Shown in pieces: positions 9,033 through 17,233 of a stretch of 64,000 nucleotides of DNA. The notes below the pieces were generated by a model. That model was not told the origin of the DNA. It worked only from the letters and a program-made list of their open reading frames with translations, and did not search any database. Within the stretch, counting starts at the first letter, position 1. Every line of letters begins with the position of its first letter. A program made the translations under genes and the position numbers. The stretch covers positions 2,077,487 through 2,141,486 of the forward strand of contig NZ_PYWK01000001.1 in the NCBI RefSeq assembly GCF_003049645.1, read 5' to 3'. This stretch comes from Metasolibacillus fluoroglycofenilyticus (GTDB taxonomy: Bacteria > Bacillota > Bacilli > Bacillales_A > Planococcaceae).

Positions 9033-11721
9033 CGCTCTTCACCTTCCCATCATAATTGCGAAATTGCTGCAATAGTTTGTTGTATTCTGCATCTATATCT
9101 ACTACCTCTGCTGGTGCTTCCTTGACAAGCTCCTCCTTTGGTTTGTTAAACCATTCAGGAACAACCTCGACTTTCTTTCCTTTGCTTGCTAGTGCCTTTT
9201 GTTCAGCACCCTTCACATAGCTTCGTGCTTGCTCAACTGTTTGGATTTGCTGTCTGCGCCATGAATCCGCCACACTGTTAATATATTTCTCTGGTAATGC
9301 ACCATCTGTTTTAGCCAATACATATTCCAATAAGAAGTTTACAACAGCAGGTACCATACCATACAATGTAATTAAATTTTCCGCCGCTTTGACGGTATAT
9401 GGAAATGGCTCCTGTCCGTTGTTTAGCTGCTTAATAAACTCGTACGGCGTCTGTTTTTCATATTTTTCTTCTGCCACCTCAAAAACATAATTGGTTGGAT
9501 AAAATTGCATTAAATTATCCTGTGTAATTGTTGCTGTGACTACTTTATGGTTTTGCTGTTGGAAATAGCCGAGAGCATCTTTCGCTAGCATAATATTTTG
9601 CATCTGTGCGTTCGCCGCAAGTGCATCTACATATTTTTTATTAATGCGTCCTACTTGCGTAATAACATATTCAAACATCGCATTCACCACACCTACCGTC
9701 ATGCCAGACAAAACATAATTCTCTGCCATTTCAACGACATAGGGGAGCGGCTCCTCACCGTTTTTCAATGCCTTTAAAAACTCATACGGTATCGTTTCAT
9801 CATAGCGTGGCAGCCAGCTCGTTAAATCTTGCTGCTTTGCTTTAAAGGCAAGTGGTGTATCCATCGTTACTTTATATTTCGTTACTGGTTGTTGCTCTTG
9901 CTCAACTAAGTGAATCGCATCTGCAGCACATTTTAATTGATGCGCCATCCAATTACTCGCAATCGCTTGAATATAGTTTTTCGTCAGCTTACCATTCGTC
10001 TCACGCATCGCATATTCCATTAAATAATTCACGACACCAATCGGCATTTTTTGCGTTAATACAAGCTGCTCAGCCAATTCCACAATAAAGCGAACAGGCT
10101 CCTTGCCATGATAAAGCTGCTTTAAAAATTCATATGGCGTTGTACGGTCATAGATAAGTGCCTGTGGAGAGGCTGCAAATTCGCCTAGCGAATCTTGCCC
10201 AATTTGATAGACAGCTTTCCCGCGCTGCGCTAAAAATCGCTTTGCCTGCTCCGCCGTTTGAATATTTTGCTGCTGCATTTCAGCAGCAACTGATTCGACA
10301 AATTTTTCAGGCAACTTGCCATTTGCCTGCTTCCATACATGCTCTACAATTACATTCGTTACACCTTGTGCAATACCATAAACGGTCATTAAACTTTCGG
10401 CCGTTTTCAGCTGATTTTTAAATGGTTCCTTGCCCTTTGTTAATATTTTCAAAAATTCATATGGTGTTGAAAGTTCATAATCCTTCATCGCATCCGGAAC
10501 TTCGGCAGAAGTAAGATGCGTTGTTTTTTGGATTGTCGGCACAACTTTCCCGCTACGCTTATCGTGCTCCTGCTTTGAAATTCGCATCGCATCCTCGGCA
10601 TTTTTTGCCCCACTTCTCACCCAAGTGTCGATAATGCTTTGCATTAAATTAACATTATAATCTAATCGACCATCGGACATTGCGATATATTGAATTAATG
10701 TATTAATCACACCATAGGAAATACCTCTATTTAAAAAATCATTAAAAAGGCGAACCGTTACATCTGTAGGTGAAACACCGTGCAAGTCCTCGTAAACTTC
10801 AATAGGGGATGTCTTATTCAAATAATGAATATGCTCCTCCCTGCTATTCTTTTCCTCTTGAGGCTTCTGTTTGTCCGTAATTTCATAACGCTTTAGCAGC
10901 CTATAATCATTTTGATGATGGTCACTTAGCTGATAATGGTCTGCTGCCTTTTTTTCAATTGTGGCTGCCGTTAAAGTTTGTTCATCCGTTAAAGATTGCA
11001 TAACGATGCTTTGCATGTCTAAAGGTGAAAACTTATAAAGGAATGCTACCTTAGCAATTGTTTGCTTAATTTCGATCGTAAACAGCCGATGCGGAATAAG
11101 GGCTTGACTAATGCCATCGAAAAATAATTTAAAATCAAACGAGTTATAGTCAAAAGTGTAGCCACTTGTCGATATTTGGCTCCTTTGCTCTGAATATAGC
11201 TGCTCAATATTTTGCAACTCTTTTTCTGTCACATTTAAAAATACATCATTAAAGCCGCGCGTTACCTCTGTATAGCCGTATAACTTTTGCTCCTTTGGCA
11301 CAAGAGTATCACGCAAATGCTCAAATGCTTTTTTGTCTATTTTCCTCATTAGGGAGATGGACAAAATAGGGTCAGCAAAAAAGGATTTTGCATTTAACGG
11401 CCTGTTTAAACGATAAATATAGTGCGCTTGGTCATCTTCTACTTTACAAAAGGTTTGAAGTAAACCAATCGCTTCTAGCGTAATCCTTGCTTGAAATAGG
11501 CGTTTAATCGAAAAATCTAAGCTATCAAGCAAGTAGTGATGATGAAAAGTTAGATGCTCATTCGATGCTTCCACGGATAATTTTAAATATAAAGCAATCG
11601 CCTCGACACCGATAATCGGCTGATAACAAGCAAGCAAAATCTTTTGATTCACGTCATTAAATTCGTGAGGGCATTGAACTTCACAAATATCATACGGATG
11701 TAATTGATTCATAAAGGTCAT
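9019..11721 (-). CDS. dnaB: Replication initiation/membrane attachment protein DnaB, repeat-expanded
   Basis: Primosomal DnaB (the Bacillus helicase co-loader, not the helicase) acts with DnaD and DnaI at oriC and at restart. It is 900 residues, while B. subtilis DnaB has about 470. Residues 1-290 form the N-terminal winged-helix/DDBH1-like region. Five copies of a DnaD/DnaB (DDBH2-like) domain follow at about 303-386, 415-499, 524-607, 640-722 and 753-836. Copies 2-5 each open with a PYEFLK/PYEFIK motif and an acidic G(K/E/Q)EP turn. The ssDNA-binding Y-x3-I-x3-W pattern keeps its tryptophan in copies 1, 3 and 5 but not in 2 and 4. The ATG has AAGGAGGG at 6 bases. The gene lies 26 bases after nrdR and overlaps dnaI. 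The copies are diverged, so the expansion is not recent. Confidence 0.93.
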   Translation of the reverse strand: MTFMNQLHPYDICEVQCPHEFNDVNQKILLACYQPIIGVEAIALYLKLSVEASNEHLTFHHHYLLDSLDFSIKRLFQARITLEAIGLLQTFCKVEDDQAHYIYRLNRPLNAKSFFADPILSISLMRKIDKKAFEHLRDTLVPKEQKLYGYTEVTRGFNDVFLNVTEKELQNIEQLYSEQRSQISTSGYTFDYNSFDFKLFFDGISQALIPHRLFTIEIKQTIAKVAFLYKFSPLDMQSIVMQSLTDEQTLTAATIEKKAADHYQLSDHHQNDYRLLKRYEITDKQKPQEEKNSREEHIHYLNKTSPIEVYEDLHGVSPTDVTVRLFNDFLNRGISYGVINTLIQYIAMSDGRLDYNVNLMQSIIDTWVRSGAKNAEDAMRISKQEHDKRSGKVVPTIQKTTHLTSAEVPDAMKDYELSTPYEFLKILTKGKEPFKNQLKTAESLMTVYGIAQGVTNVIVEHVWKQANGKLPEKFVESVAAEMQQQNIQTAEQAKRFLAQRGKAVYQIGQDSLGEFAASPQALIYDRTTPYEFLKQLYHGKEPVRFIVELAEQLVLTQKMPIGVVNYLMEYAMRETNGKLTKNYIQAIASNWMAHQLKCAADAIHLVEQEQQPVTKYKVTMDTPLAFKAKQQDLTSWLPRYDETIPYEFLKALKNGEEPLPYVVEMAENYVLSGMTVGVVNAMFEYVITQVGRINKKYVDALAANAQMQNIMLAKDALGYFQQQNHKVVTATITQDNLMQFYPTNYVFEVAEEKYEKQTPYEFIKQLNNGQEPFPYTVKAAENLITLYGMVPAVVNFLLEYVLAKTDGALPEKYINSVADSWRRQQIQTVEQARSYVKGAEQKALASKGKKVEVVPEWFNKPKEELVKEAPAEVVDIDAEYNKLLQQFRNYDGKVKSDRTD

Positions 11722-11747
11722 ATTAACCCTCCTTACATAGCATTACT

Positions 11748-12209
11748 TCACTTTTCTTGGTTATTTTGCAGTTGCTTTAATTCTTGAATAAATGCATCAA
11801 TATCGCAGAATCTGCGATAAACAGACGCAAAACGCACATATGCGACTTCATCAAGCTTCATTAAACGGTCCATAACCATTTCTCCTACATCCTCAGAACG
11901 AACTTCTGATGGACCTAGGCGACGCAAATCTTTTTCAATTGCAATGACAAGCTCCTCTAGTTCTTCCACTGATACAGGGCGCTTTTCACATGCTCGTATT
12001 AAGCCACGCAAAACTTTTTCACGGTTAAACTCCTCACGTGCCCCTTCTTTTTTCACGACAACGAGTGGTGTTTCCTCCATTTTTTCAAACGTTGTAAAAC
12101 GAAACGAGCACTTTTCACATTCACGTCTTCTTCTTATTTCTTTATTATCATCTACAGGTCTTGAATCAACAACACGTGTATCTTTATATTGACAAGCTGG
12201 ACATCTCAT
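11748..12209 (-). CDS. nrdR: Transcriptional repressor NrdR
   Basis: Zinc-ribbon and ATP-cone repressor of ribonucleotide reductase genes. It is 153 residues. The zinc ribbon CPAC...CEKC spans residues 3-34, with the conserved segment [20 protein letters not shown]. The ATP-cone lies at about 49-139 ([16 protein letters not shown]). It is first in the nrdR-dnaB-dnaI cluster, as in other Bacilli, linking dNTP supply control with replication initiation. The ATG has AGGAGA upstream. Confidence 0.96.
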   Translation of the reverse strand: MRCPACQYKDTRVVDSRPVDDNKEIRRRRECEKCSFRFTTFEKMEETPLVVVKKEGAREEFNREKVLRGLIRACEKRPVSVEELEELVIAIEKDLRRLGPSEVRSEDVGEMVMDRLMKLDEVAYVRFASVYRRFCDIDAFIQELKQLQNNQEK

Positions 12210-12441
12210 ACAAATTTCTCCTGATTCATTCGATTTACTACTTATTTTATTATATCAAAAGTAGCACGTGCAAAATAGCGACACGATAGCTACTATATTA
12301 TAACACACAAGAAAAAGGAAAGGGTTTTACTTTCCAAACAGCAAAGGTCTTAGTCTAAATATTCGTTAAAATAACTACCTTTCAGCAAGTGTAAAATTTT
12401 TTTGCAAAAACAACGCGACACATTTCATAAAGCGCAAATAA

Positions 12442-12466
12442 GCTACTTGCTCAGTAAGCAAGTAGC
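12442..12466 (-). terminator. speD terminator-like hairpin
   Basis: A perfect 10-bp stem GCTACTTGCT/AGCAAGTAGC with a 5-base loop lies 35 bases after the speD stop. The following T tract is weak (CTTATTTGC), so efficiency is uncertain. The rest of 12210-12500 shows no gene. Confidence 0.6.
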
Positions 12467-12500
12467 CTATAGTTTGTCTCACAGTACGTTATGCATCTTT

Positions 12501-12863
12501 TCATGTACCAACAACAACAGGTCCCATACCTCGCGGCACGACGACTGCTTCACGCATTTTTGCGCCTAGTGCTTCCGCAATGTAATTTGCTGCTACTGTT
12601 GGATCTAAATCACCGCACGTATACACATCAATGCTAGCATAGCCATGCTCTGGAAAACTGTGTATCGTCAAATGTGATTCAGAAATAATTACTACTCCGC
12701 TTACTCCATGTGGTGCAAATTTATGAAAAGTTACTTCACGGACTTCTGCTCCTGATCGTAAAGCAGCATCGACAAAAGTTTGTTCAATAAATTGAACATT
12801 GTTTAACTTCTCTAAATCGCAATCCCAAAGTTCAGCAATAACATGACGCCCCATCGTTCTCAT
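12501..12863 (-). CDS. speD: S-adenosylmethionine decarboxylase proenzyme
   Basis: Pyruvoyl-dependent SAM decarboxylase, supplying aminopropyl groups for spermidine, and spermidine is also a petrobactin building block. It is 120 residues (prokaryotic class 1B type). Self-cleavage occurs in SESHLTIHS between Glu62 and Ser63, with His68 and Cys83 (in YTCGDLDP) as the processing and catalytic residues. The frame is open to 12917, but the ATG at 12863 has AAAGGGGG upstream and begins MRTMGRHVI, as in B. subtilis. A foldable leader lies just upstream (12870-12960). Confidence 0.96.
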   Translation of the reverse strand: MRTMGRHVIAELWDCDLEKLNNVQFIEQTFVDAALRSGAEVREVTFHKFAPHGVSGVVIISESHLTIHSFPEHGYASIDVYTCGDLDPTVAANYIAEALGAKMREAVVVPRGMGPVVVGT

Positions 12864-12869
12864 GGTTCG

Positions 12870-12960
12870 CTTCCCCCTTTGACATAATATTTGATAATGT
12901 GCAAAGTTGACTACCACGGGGGAAAGTTAGTCCAAAGAGGTCCTAACCCTTTAAGTAGTC
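12870..12960 (-). promoter_or_regulatory. Structured speD leader with possible anti-Shine-Dalgarno pairing
   Basis: On the minus strand GACTAC (12960-12955) pairs with GTAGTC (12914-12909), enclosing an inner helix GTTAG..CC/GG..CTAAC with the loop TCTTT (12947-12926). The CTTTCCCCC strand at 12926-12918 could pair instead with the speD ribosome site GGGGGAA (12877-12871). That would give two exclusive folds, one hiding the ribosome site. Function and ligand are inferred only; no known riboswitch class was recognised. Confidence 0.4.
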
Positions 12961-12969
12961 ATGTGTTAC

Positions 12970-13110
12970 CAATAAATTACACCTCAACTAACTTTAGTCT
13001 AGATTTGCTCGAGCTGTCCTGTTATAACACGTGCTAGCTGTTCACTGCTCCGCATTATGCAGACCTCATCTTAAAATCTGTGACATCCATTGGTGACACG
13101 TTTATTATTC
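12970..13110 (+). repeat. Intergenic repeat family 1, copy C (left part)
   Basis: This segment aligns with the left half of copy A (37270): TTACACCTCAAC...TCTAGATTTGCTCGAGC, then AAATCTGTGACATCC. The right half is not recognisable. It lies between speD and gapB. The remaining spacer to 13246 shows a gapB-proximal AT-rich stretch only. Confidence 0.55.
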
Positions 13111-13246
13111 GGTATGCGTACCAAATGATAATCGTGCATACACATGTGTGATTATAAGATGTTTTCATTGTAGTTGCAAGTGTAAAAATAGGGACTACTA
13201 GAAAAGTCAAATTTATATCAGAATTTTCTGTAGTCCCTTTATTATA

Positions 13247-14266
13247 TTATGCGTTGACAGTCGCTAATGCATTGGCAACTTTTTTTGTTAAATCTACGAC
13301 GCGCGCTGAGTAACCCCACTCGTTATCGTACCAAGCAAGCACTTTCACTTTGCGGTCACCCATTACCATCGTCGTTAAACCATCTACCGTTGACGAATAT
13401 GTTGTTGTATTGTAATCAGACGATACTAACGGCTCCATTGAAATATTTAAAATACCTTGCATAGAGCCCTCTGCTGCAGCTTTAAATGCCGCATTTACCT
13501 CTTCGACAGTTACGTCTTTTTGTAAATCCACAACTAAGTCTACTAAAGATACGTTCGGTGTTGGTACACGTAAAGCCATGCCGTGTAATTTCCCCTTTAA
13601 TTCAGGTAATACAAGCGCTAGTGCCTTCGCAGCCCCTGTAGATGTTGGGATAATTGAAGAACCACAATTACGTGCGCGACGTAAATCCTTATGTGGATTG
13701 TCTAAGTTATTTTGATCATTTGTATAGGCATGCACTGTCGTCATTAAACCATTTTCAATGCCAAACGTATCATTTAATACTTTTGCTACTGGTGCTAGAC
13801 AGTTTGTTGTACAAGAAGCATTTGAAATTACATCGTGCTTTTCAATGTCTAATAATTCGTCATTCACACCTAATACAACTGTAATGTCCTCATTTTTACC
13901 TGGCGCTGTTAAAATTACTTTTTTCGCACCTGCTTCTAAATGCATAGCCGCTTTATCGCGGTCATTAAATTTACCTGTCGCTTCAATGACGATATCTACC
14001 CCCATTGCTTTCCAAGGTAATAATTTCGGATCACGCTCTGAAACAATTGCGACACGTTTGCCATTAACAATTAATGCGTCTTCCGCTGTTTCAACAGTAC
14101 CTTCGAATGGACCATGATTTGTGTCATACTTAATTAAATGAGCTAATGTTTCGGCTGGATAGCTAGCATTAATAGCAACTAAATTTAACTCCTCTTGCAC
14201 GATAGCTTGACGGAATACCATGCGTCCGATACGACCAAATCCGTTAATTGCGATAGAAACTGACAT
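13247..14266 (-). CDS. gapB: Glyceraldehyde-3-phosphate dehydrogenase GapB (gluconeogenic)
   Basis: Phosphorylating GAPDH, 339 residues. The Rossmann motif INGFGRIGR is at 7-15, the catalytic Cys152 is in SNASCTTNC, and the NDQNNLDNPHKDLRRAR loop follows. The second coenzyme strand reads INASYP rather than the acidic motif of NAD-specific GapA, fitting the NADP-preferring gluconeogenic GapB. The neighbours speD-nrdR on one side and coaE-mutM-polA on the other match the B. subtilis gapB locus. The ATG has AGGAGG at 10 bases. In B. subtilis gapB is repressed by CcpN on glycolytic carbon; a CcpN site was not identified here. Confidence 0.93.
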   Translation of the reverse strand: MSVSIAINGFGRIGRMVFRQAIVQEELNLVAINASYPAETLAHLIKYDTNHGPFEGTVETAEDALIVNGKRVAIVSERDPKLLPWKAMGVDIVIEATGKFNDRDKAAMHLEAGAKKVILTAPGKNEDITVVLGVNDELLDIEKHDVISNASCTTNCLAPVAKVLNDTFGIENGLMTTVHAYTNDQNNLDNPHKDLRRARNCGSSIIPTSTGAAKALALVLPELKGKLHGMALRVPTPNVSLVDLVVDLQKDVTVEEVNAAFKAAAEGSMQGILNISMEPLVSSDYNTTTYSSTVDGLTTMVMGDRKVKVLAWYDNEWGYSARVVDLTKKVANALATVNA

Positions 14267-14320
14267 ATAAAAAAGCCTCCTGTAAATAGGTTATCATGTT
14301 ATTTATTATTCTCGCTAATT

Positions 14321-14348
14321 AGTATAACACATTATTCGAAAAGGTGAA
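14321..14348 (-). promoter_or_regulatory. Candidate gapB promoter
   Basis: TATACT (14326-14321) with TTCACC (14348-14343) 16 bases upstream lies about 55 bases before the gapB ATG. Confidence 0.4.
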
Positions 14349-14422
14349 CATATTTTATGTCGTTTTTAAAAGTCGTTATTTTCTGATAAATTATACAGCT
14401 AAAATAACGAGTAAAAATTCGA

Positions 14423-14436
14423 GTAAAACGCTTTCA
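14423..14436. promoter_or_regulatory. cre-like sequence upstream of gapB
   Basis: GTAAAACGCTTTCA matches 12 of 14 positions of the CcpA consensus TGWAARCGYTWNCW. It lies about 75 bases upstream of the candidate -35. It could be chance in this 495-bp AT-rich spacer (14267-14761), which otherwise holds only the hairpin at 14647-14686. Confidence 0.3.
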
Positions 14437-14646
14437 AAGCAATATTTTCTCGTTTTTTCATTATATTTAGTATAACCTATTTCAAAAAATCTTTCGAAAA
14501 AATTTCACAAATTTATAAAGCTGAAAAAAATCCGTTAAGTAGCTCTTTTTTGCGATGCAATAAAGAATAAACTTTCACTCTGAAGAAAATCCGCTAGACT
14601 TAGTGTTCCTCCCGTTTTTTAAAACCTTCTTAATGAATAAATTCTG

Positions 14647-14686
14647 AGCGTCCAAAAAGCCGGCTATGCACGGCTTTTTGGACGCT
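14647..14686. terminator. Strong hairpin, probable coaE terminator
   Basis: A perfect 16-bp stem AGCGTCCAAAAAGCCG with an 8-base loop. It is the cleanest example of a hairpin type repeated across the window (GTCC-R-AAAAGC). It lies 76 bases after the coaE stop. Confidence 0.65.
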
Positions 14687-14761
14687 TCCATTCATTGTTT
14701 TTATTGAAATGTATCGAATAAATGCGTTCTTTCTCAGGCTAAAAAGACGCCCTTGCCTTCC

Positions 14762-15355
14762 TTATATAACTGTCCAATGCTGCAATATTTTCTTTAGCTG
14801 CTCAGCAGTGGATTGCTTTGTTGTATTATTGTAGATTACTGCATCTGCTCCTTGCTCTTTTACAGACATCGGCAATTGAGAAGCAATGCGTGCACGCGCC
14901 TCACTTTCAGATAGCTGGTTGCGTTCCATTAAGCGCTGAAGCTGAATTTCCTCTGTAACAGATACAACTAAAATTTTATCGACAAAATGCTGTAGCTTGC
15001 TTTCAAATAGCAATGGAATATCCATTACAACATGCTCTGCTCCACCGAGTAACAGCTCATCACGTTGACGTAGCATTTCCGCGCGAATCGCAGGATGAAT
15101 AATATCATTTAGGACTTTGCGTTGTGCAGGCTCATGAAAAATAATGGAGCCTACCTTTTCACGATCCATCGTACCATCTTCCTTAATAACCTCCTGCCCA
15201 AAAGCAGCAGCAATTTGTTGCAATGTTTCAGAGTGTGGCTCTACTACCTGTCTTGCGACTAAATCAGCATCAACAATCGGCAGTTGATATTCTTTTAGCA
15301 TTTGCGCAACCGTGCTTTTACCACTTGCAATGCTTCCTGTTAATCCTATAATCAT
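14762..15355 (-). CDS. coaE: Dephospho-CoA kinase
   Basis: Last step of coenzyme A synthesis: phosphorylates the 3'-hydroxyl of dephospho-CoA. It is 197 residues. The P-loop GLTGSIASGKST is at 4-15, followed by VDADLVARQVVEP, the lid region, and DIPLLFE. The frame is open to 15472, but the ATG at 15355 begins the canonical MIIGLTGS and follows AAGGGGA. Its ATG overlaps the stop of the upstream transporter (ATGA), so it is translated from the polA-mutM-transporter-coaE transcript. The order polA-mutM-x-coaE is conserved in Bacilli. Confidence 0.96.
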   Translation of the reverse strand: MIIGLTGSIASGKSTVAQMLKEYQLPIVDADLVARQVVEPHSETLQQIAAAFGQEVIKEDGTMDREKVGSIIFHEPAQRKVLNDIIHPAIRAEMLRQRDELLLGGAEHVVMDIPLLFESKLQHFVDKILVVSVTEEIQLQRLMERNQLSESEARARIASQLPMSVKEQGADAVIYNNTTKQSTAEQLKKILQHWTVI

Positions 15356-16332
15356 ACAAATTCCCCTTTGTTTCTTAGTATCCACTTCGGCACAATCTTT
15401 ATGTAAACTAATTCTCCCACTAACTCTACAATCGTTTGCGTTACAATAATTGCTGCGGCAATTGTTGCCCATGCATCAGGTAGAGCAAATGCTAATGGGA
15501 GAACAACAAGTGAATTTCTTGTGCCCATACTAAAAATCAATGCTCTGCCTGCTCTTACCTCTAGCTTAAAGACAAAAATAAGACCTCTAGCAACAATCGG
15601 TGTGACAATTAAAAATAAAATATAAATAGGAATGACATCTAGTATGATGCCAAAATCGCGATACACTTTAGCGATTTGCGATGCAACAACAGCGATTAAC
15701 ACAAATGCCATAAACGGGACAGGGAGCCATGCTGCTGATGCTAGCACTCTTGCTCCAAATGATTGATTTTTAGCCCAAAGCTGCGTTGCAACTGCTAGCA
15801 TAAAAGGCACAGCAATCAACAATACAAACGCCCCTAAAAAAGGCTGTATTTGAACAATACCCACCATCTCTTCTCCTATAAATAGCCATAAATAGAGTGG
15901 TAGCAATAGTAGCTGTACGACAAATAAAATCGGTGTAGCGGCTAATATTAATTTCTCATTGCCCTTGCCTAATTGCGTAAAAACAATAACGTAATCAATG
16001 CATGGCGTTAGGAGCACTAAGCAAACACCTAATAAAATAGGCGTAGGCTGTGGAAATAGCATAATTAATAGCCAAACGATAACTGGCACAACGACAAAAT
16101 TGCCTAGTAATAATACGACTATAAATTTGCGATTAGAAAGTGCTTTCTTTAGCTTTAAAAACGGAATTTGCGAAAACATACCATACATTAAAATAGCAAT
16201 AAGCGGTGAAATGGCGAAAGCAAAATATGCTCCAAAACGCTCACTTGAAAGACCTATGAGTGCCCCTACTATAAGAGAAATAACATATATCCAAATTTGT
16301 TGATTTTCTAGCTTCTCTCTATAATGTCCCAT
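15352..16332 (-). CDS. ACR3/bile acid:Na+ symporter-like membrane transporter
   Basis: A 326-residue, about ten-helix membrane protein of the arsenite/bile-acid (BART) transporter superfamily. The segments GVCLVLLTPCIDYVIVF (ACR3-type TPC motif) and GTRNSLVVLPLAF support this. Arsenite efflux is only a possibility, because no arsR or arsC is nearby. The frame opens at 16398 but the ATG at 16332 has AAGGGAGAG upstream. It sits between mutM (16-base gap) and coaE (4-base ATGA overlap), the slot occupied by ytaF in B. subtilis, so this is a local gene replacement. Confidence 0.75.
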   Translation of the reverse strand: MGHYREKLENQQIWIYVISLIVGALIGLSSERFGAYFAFAISPLIAILMYGMFSQIPFLKLKKALSNRKFIVVLLLGNFVVVPVIVWLLIMLFPQPTPILLGVCLVLLTPCIDYVIVFTQLGKGNEKLILAATPILFVVQLLLLPLYLWLFIGEEMVGIVQIQPFLGAFVLLIAVPFMLAVATQLWAKNQSFGARVLASAAWLPVPFMAFVLIAVVASQIAKVYRDFGIILDVIPIYILFLIVTPIVARGLIFVFKLEVRAGRALIFSMGTRNSLVVLPLAFALPDAWATIAAAIIVTQTIVELVGELVYIKIVPKWILRNKGEFV

Positions 16333-16348
16333 CTTTCTCTCCCTTATG

Positions 16349-17221
16349 CTATGTTTGGCAGCTAGGACAATATGTCGATGTGCGTCCCGCAATGACAACT
16401 GATTTTGTTGCTGATTGACATAGTGGACATTGCTTATGACTATACATTTTCAGACGATTTTGCATCGAGCCTGCTCCACCGTTTACCGTTCGATAGTCTG
16501 AAATCGTCGAGCCCCCATTTTCAATGCTTTCTTTTAATACATGGACAATCGCATGAAATAGCTCAATTTTCTTTGCCTTTGAAATAGCCTTCACTTTTTT
16601 CGTTGGTCTTATTTTTGTTGCAAACAGTGCTTCTGTCGCATAAATATTGCCACAGCCAGAAATGACTTGGCCATCCATAATCACTTCCTTCACTGTTTTA
16701 TTTTCATATTTCGCTTTCGCACACTGCATAAGGAAAAATTCACATGCTTCTTCATCAAAGGGCTCAGGCGCCATCTTTGTTAATGGTGCGTGCTCATCAA
16801 TTGTGCGTAAAAAACGCAGCTCACCAAAGCGACGTATATCACTATAAATGAGCAGCTCACCACCCGCTAAAGTAAATGTTGCATGAATATGCTTGCGGAA
16901 TTTTTCCTCTGCTATTTCTGCCACATTTTGCACGACAAACCATGCGCCCGTCATCCCTAAATGGTTGACGAGCACAAATGGCTCTTGTTCCTTTTGTAGA
17001 TGAATAAAAATATATTTTGCACGACGCTCAATCTTTGTAACAGCCATTTGCTGTACGCTCGCTTCAAAATGATGGAGCGCGCTGCCTTTAACAATTGTTT
17101 GTTTCCCAGCAGCGTGAGATGTATAAACCGTCTCCGATAAAGTAACAGATTGAATTGTTTTACCTTCTACTAACGGCTTTAAATCTTTAACAACTCCTTC
17201 GACCTCTGGTAACTCCGGCAC
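16349..17221 (-). CDS. mutM: Formamidopyrimidine-DNA glycosylase
   Basis: Base-excision repair glycosylase/AP-lyase removing 8-oxoguanine. It is 290 residues. The start is set by chemistry: the catalytic residue must be Pro2, so the GTG at 17221 giving (M)PELPEVE is used, with AAGGAG at 8 bases, rather than the GTG at 17230. The helix-two-turn-helix carries MDGQVISGCGNIYATE, and the C-terminal zinc finger is CPLC...CPSC. It lies 12 bases after polA, grouping repair and DNA synthesis. Confidence 0.96.
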   Translation of the reverse strand: MPELPEVEGVVKDLKPLVEGKTIQSVTLSETVYTSHAAGKQTIVKGSALHHFEASVQQMAVTKIERRAKYIFIHLQKEQEPFVLVNHLGMTGAWFVVQNVAEIAEEKFRKHIHATFTLAGGELLIYSDIRRFGELRFLRTIDEHAPLTKMAPEPFDEEACEFFLMQCAKAKYENKTVKEVIMDGQVISGCGNIYATEALFATKIRPTKKVKAISKAKKIELFHAIVHVLKESIENGGSTISDYRTVNGGAGSMQNRLKMYSHKQCPLCQSATKSVVIAGRTSTYCPSCQT

Positions 17222-17233
17222 AAAAATCACTCC

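Noticed and set aside
13247..14266. Calling this gene gapA (glycolytic GAPDH)
   Set aside because: The coenzyme-strand residues (INASYP) and the speD/coaE neighbourhood fit GapB; GapA normally sits with cggR-pgk.
15356..15472. Extended CoaE N-terminus
   Set aside because: It lies in the coding region of the upstream transporter; the ATGA overlap and MIIGLTGS start are decisive.
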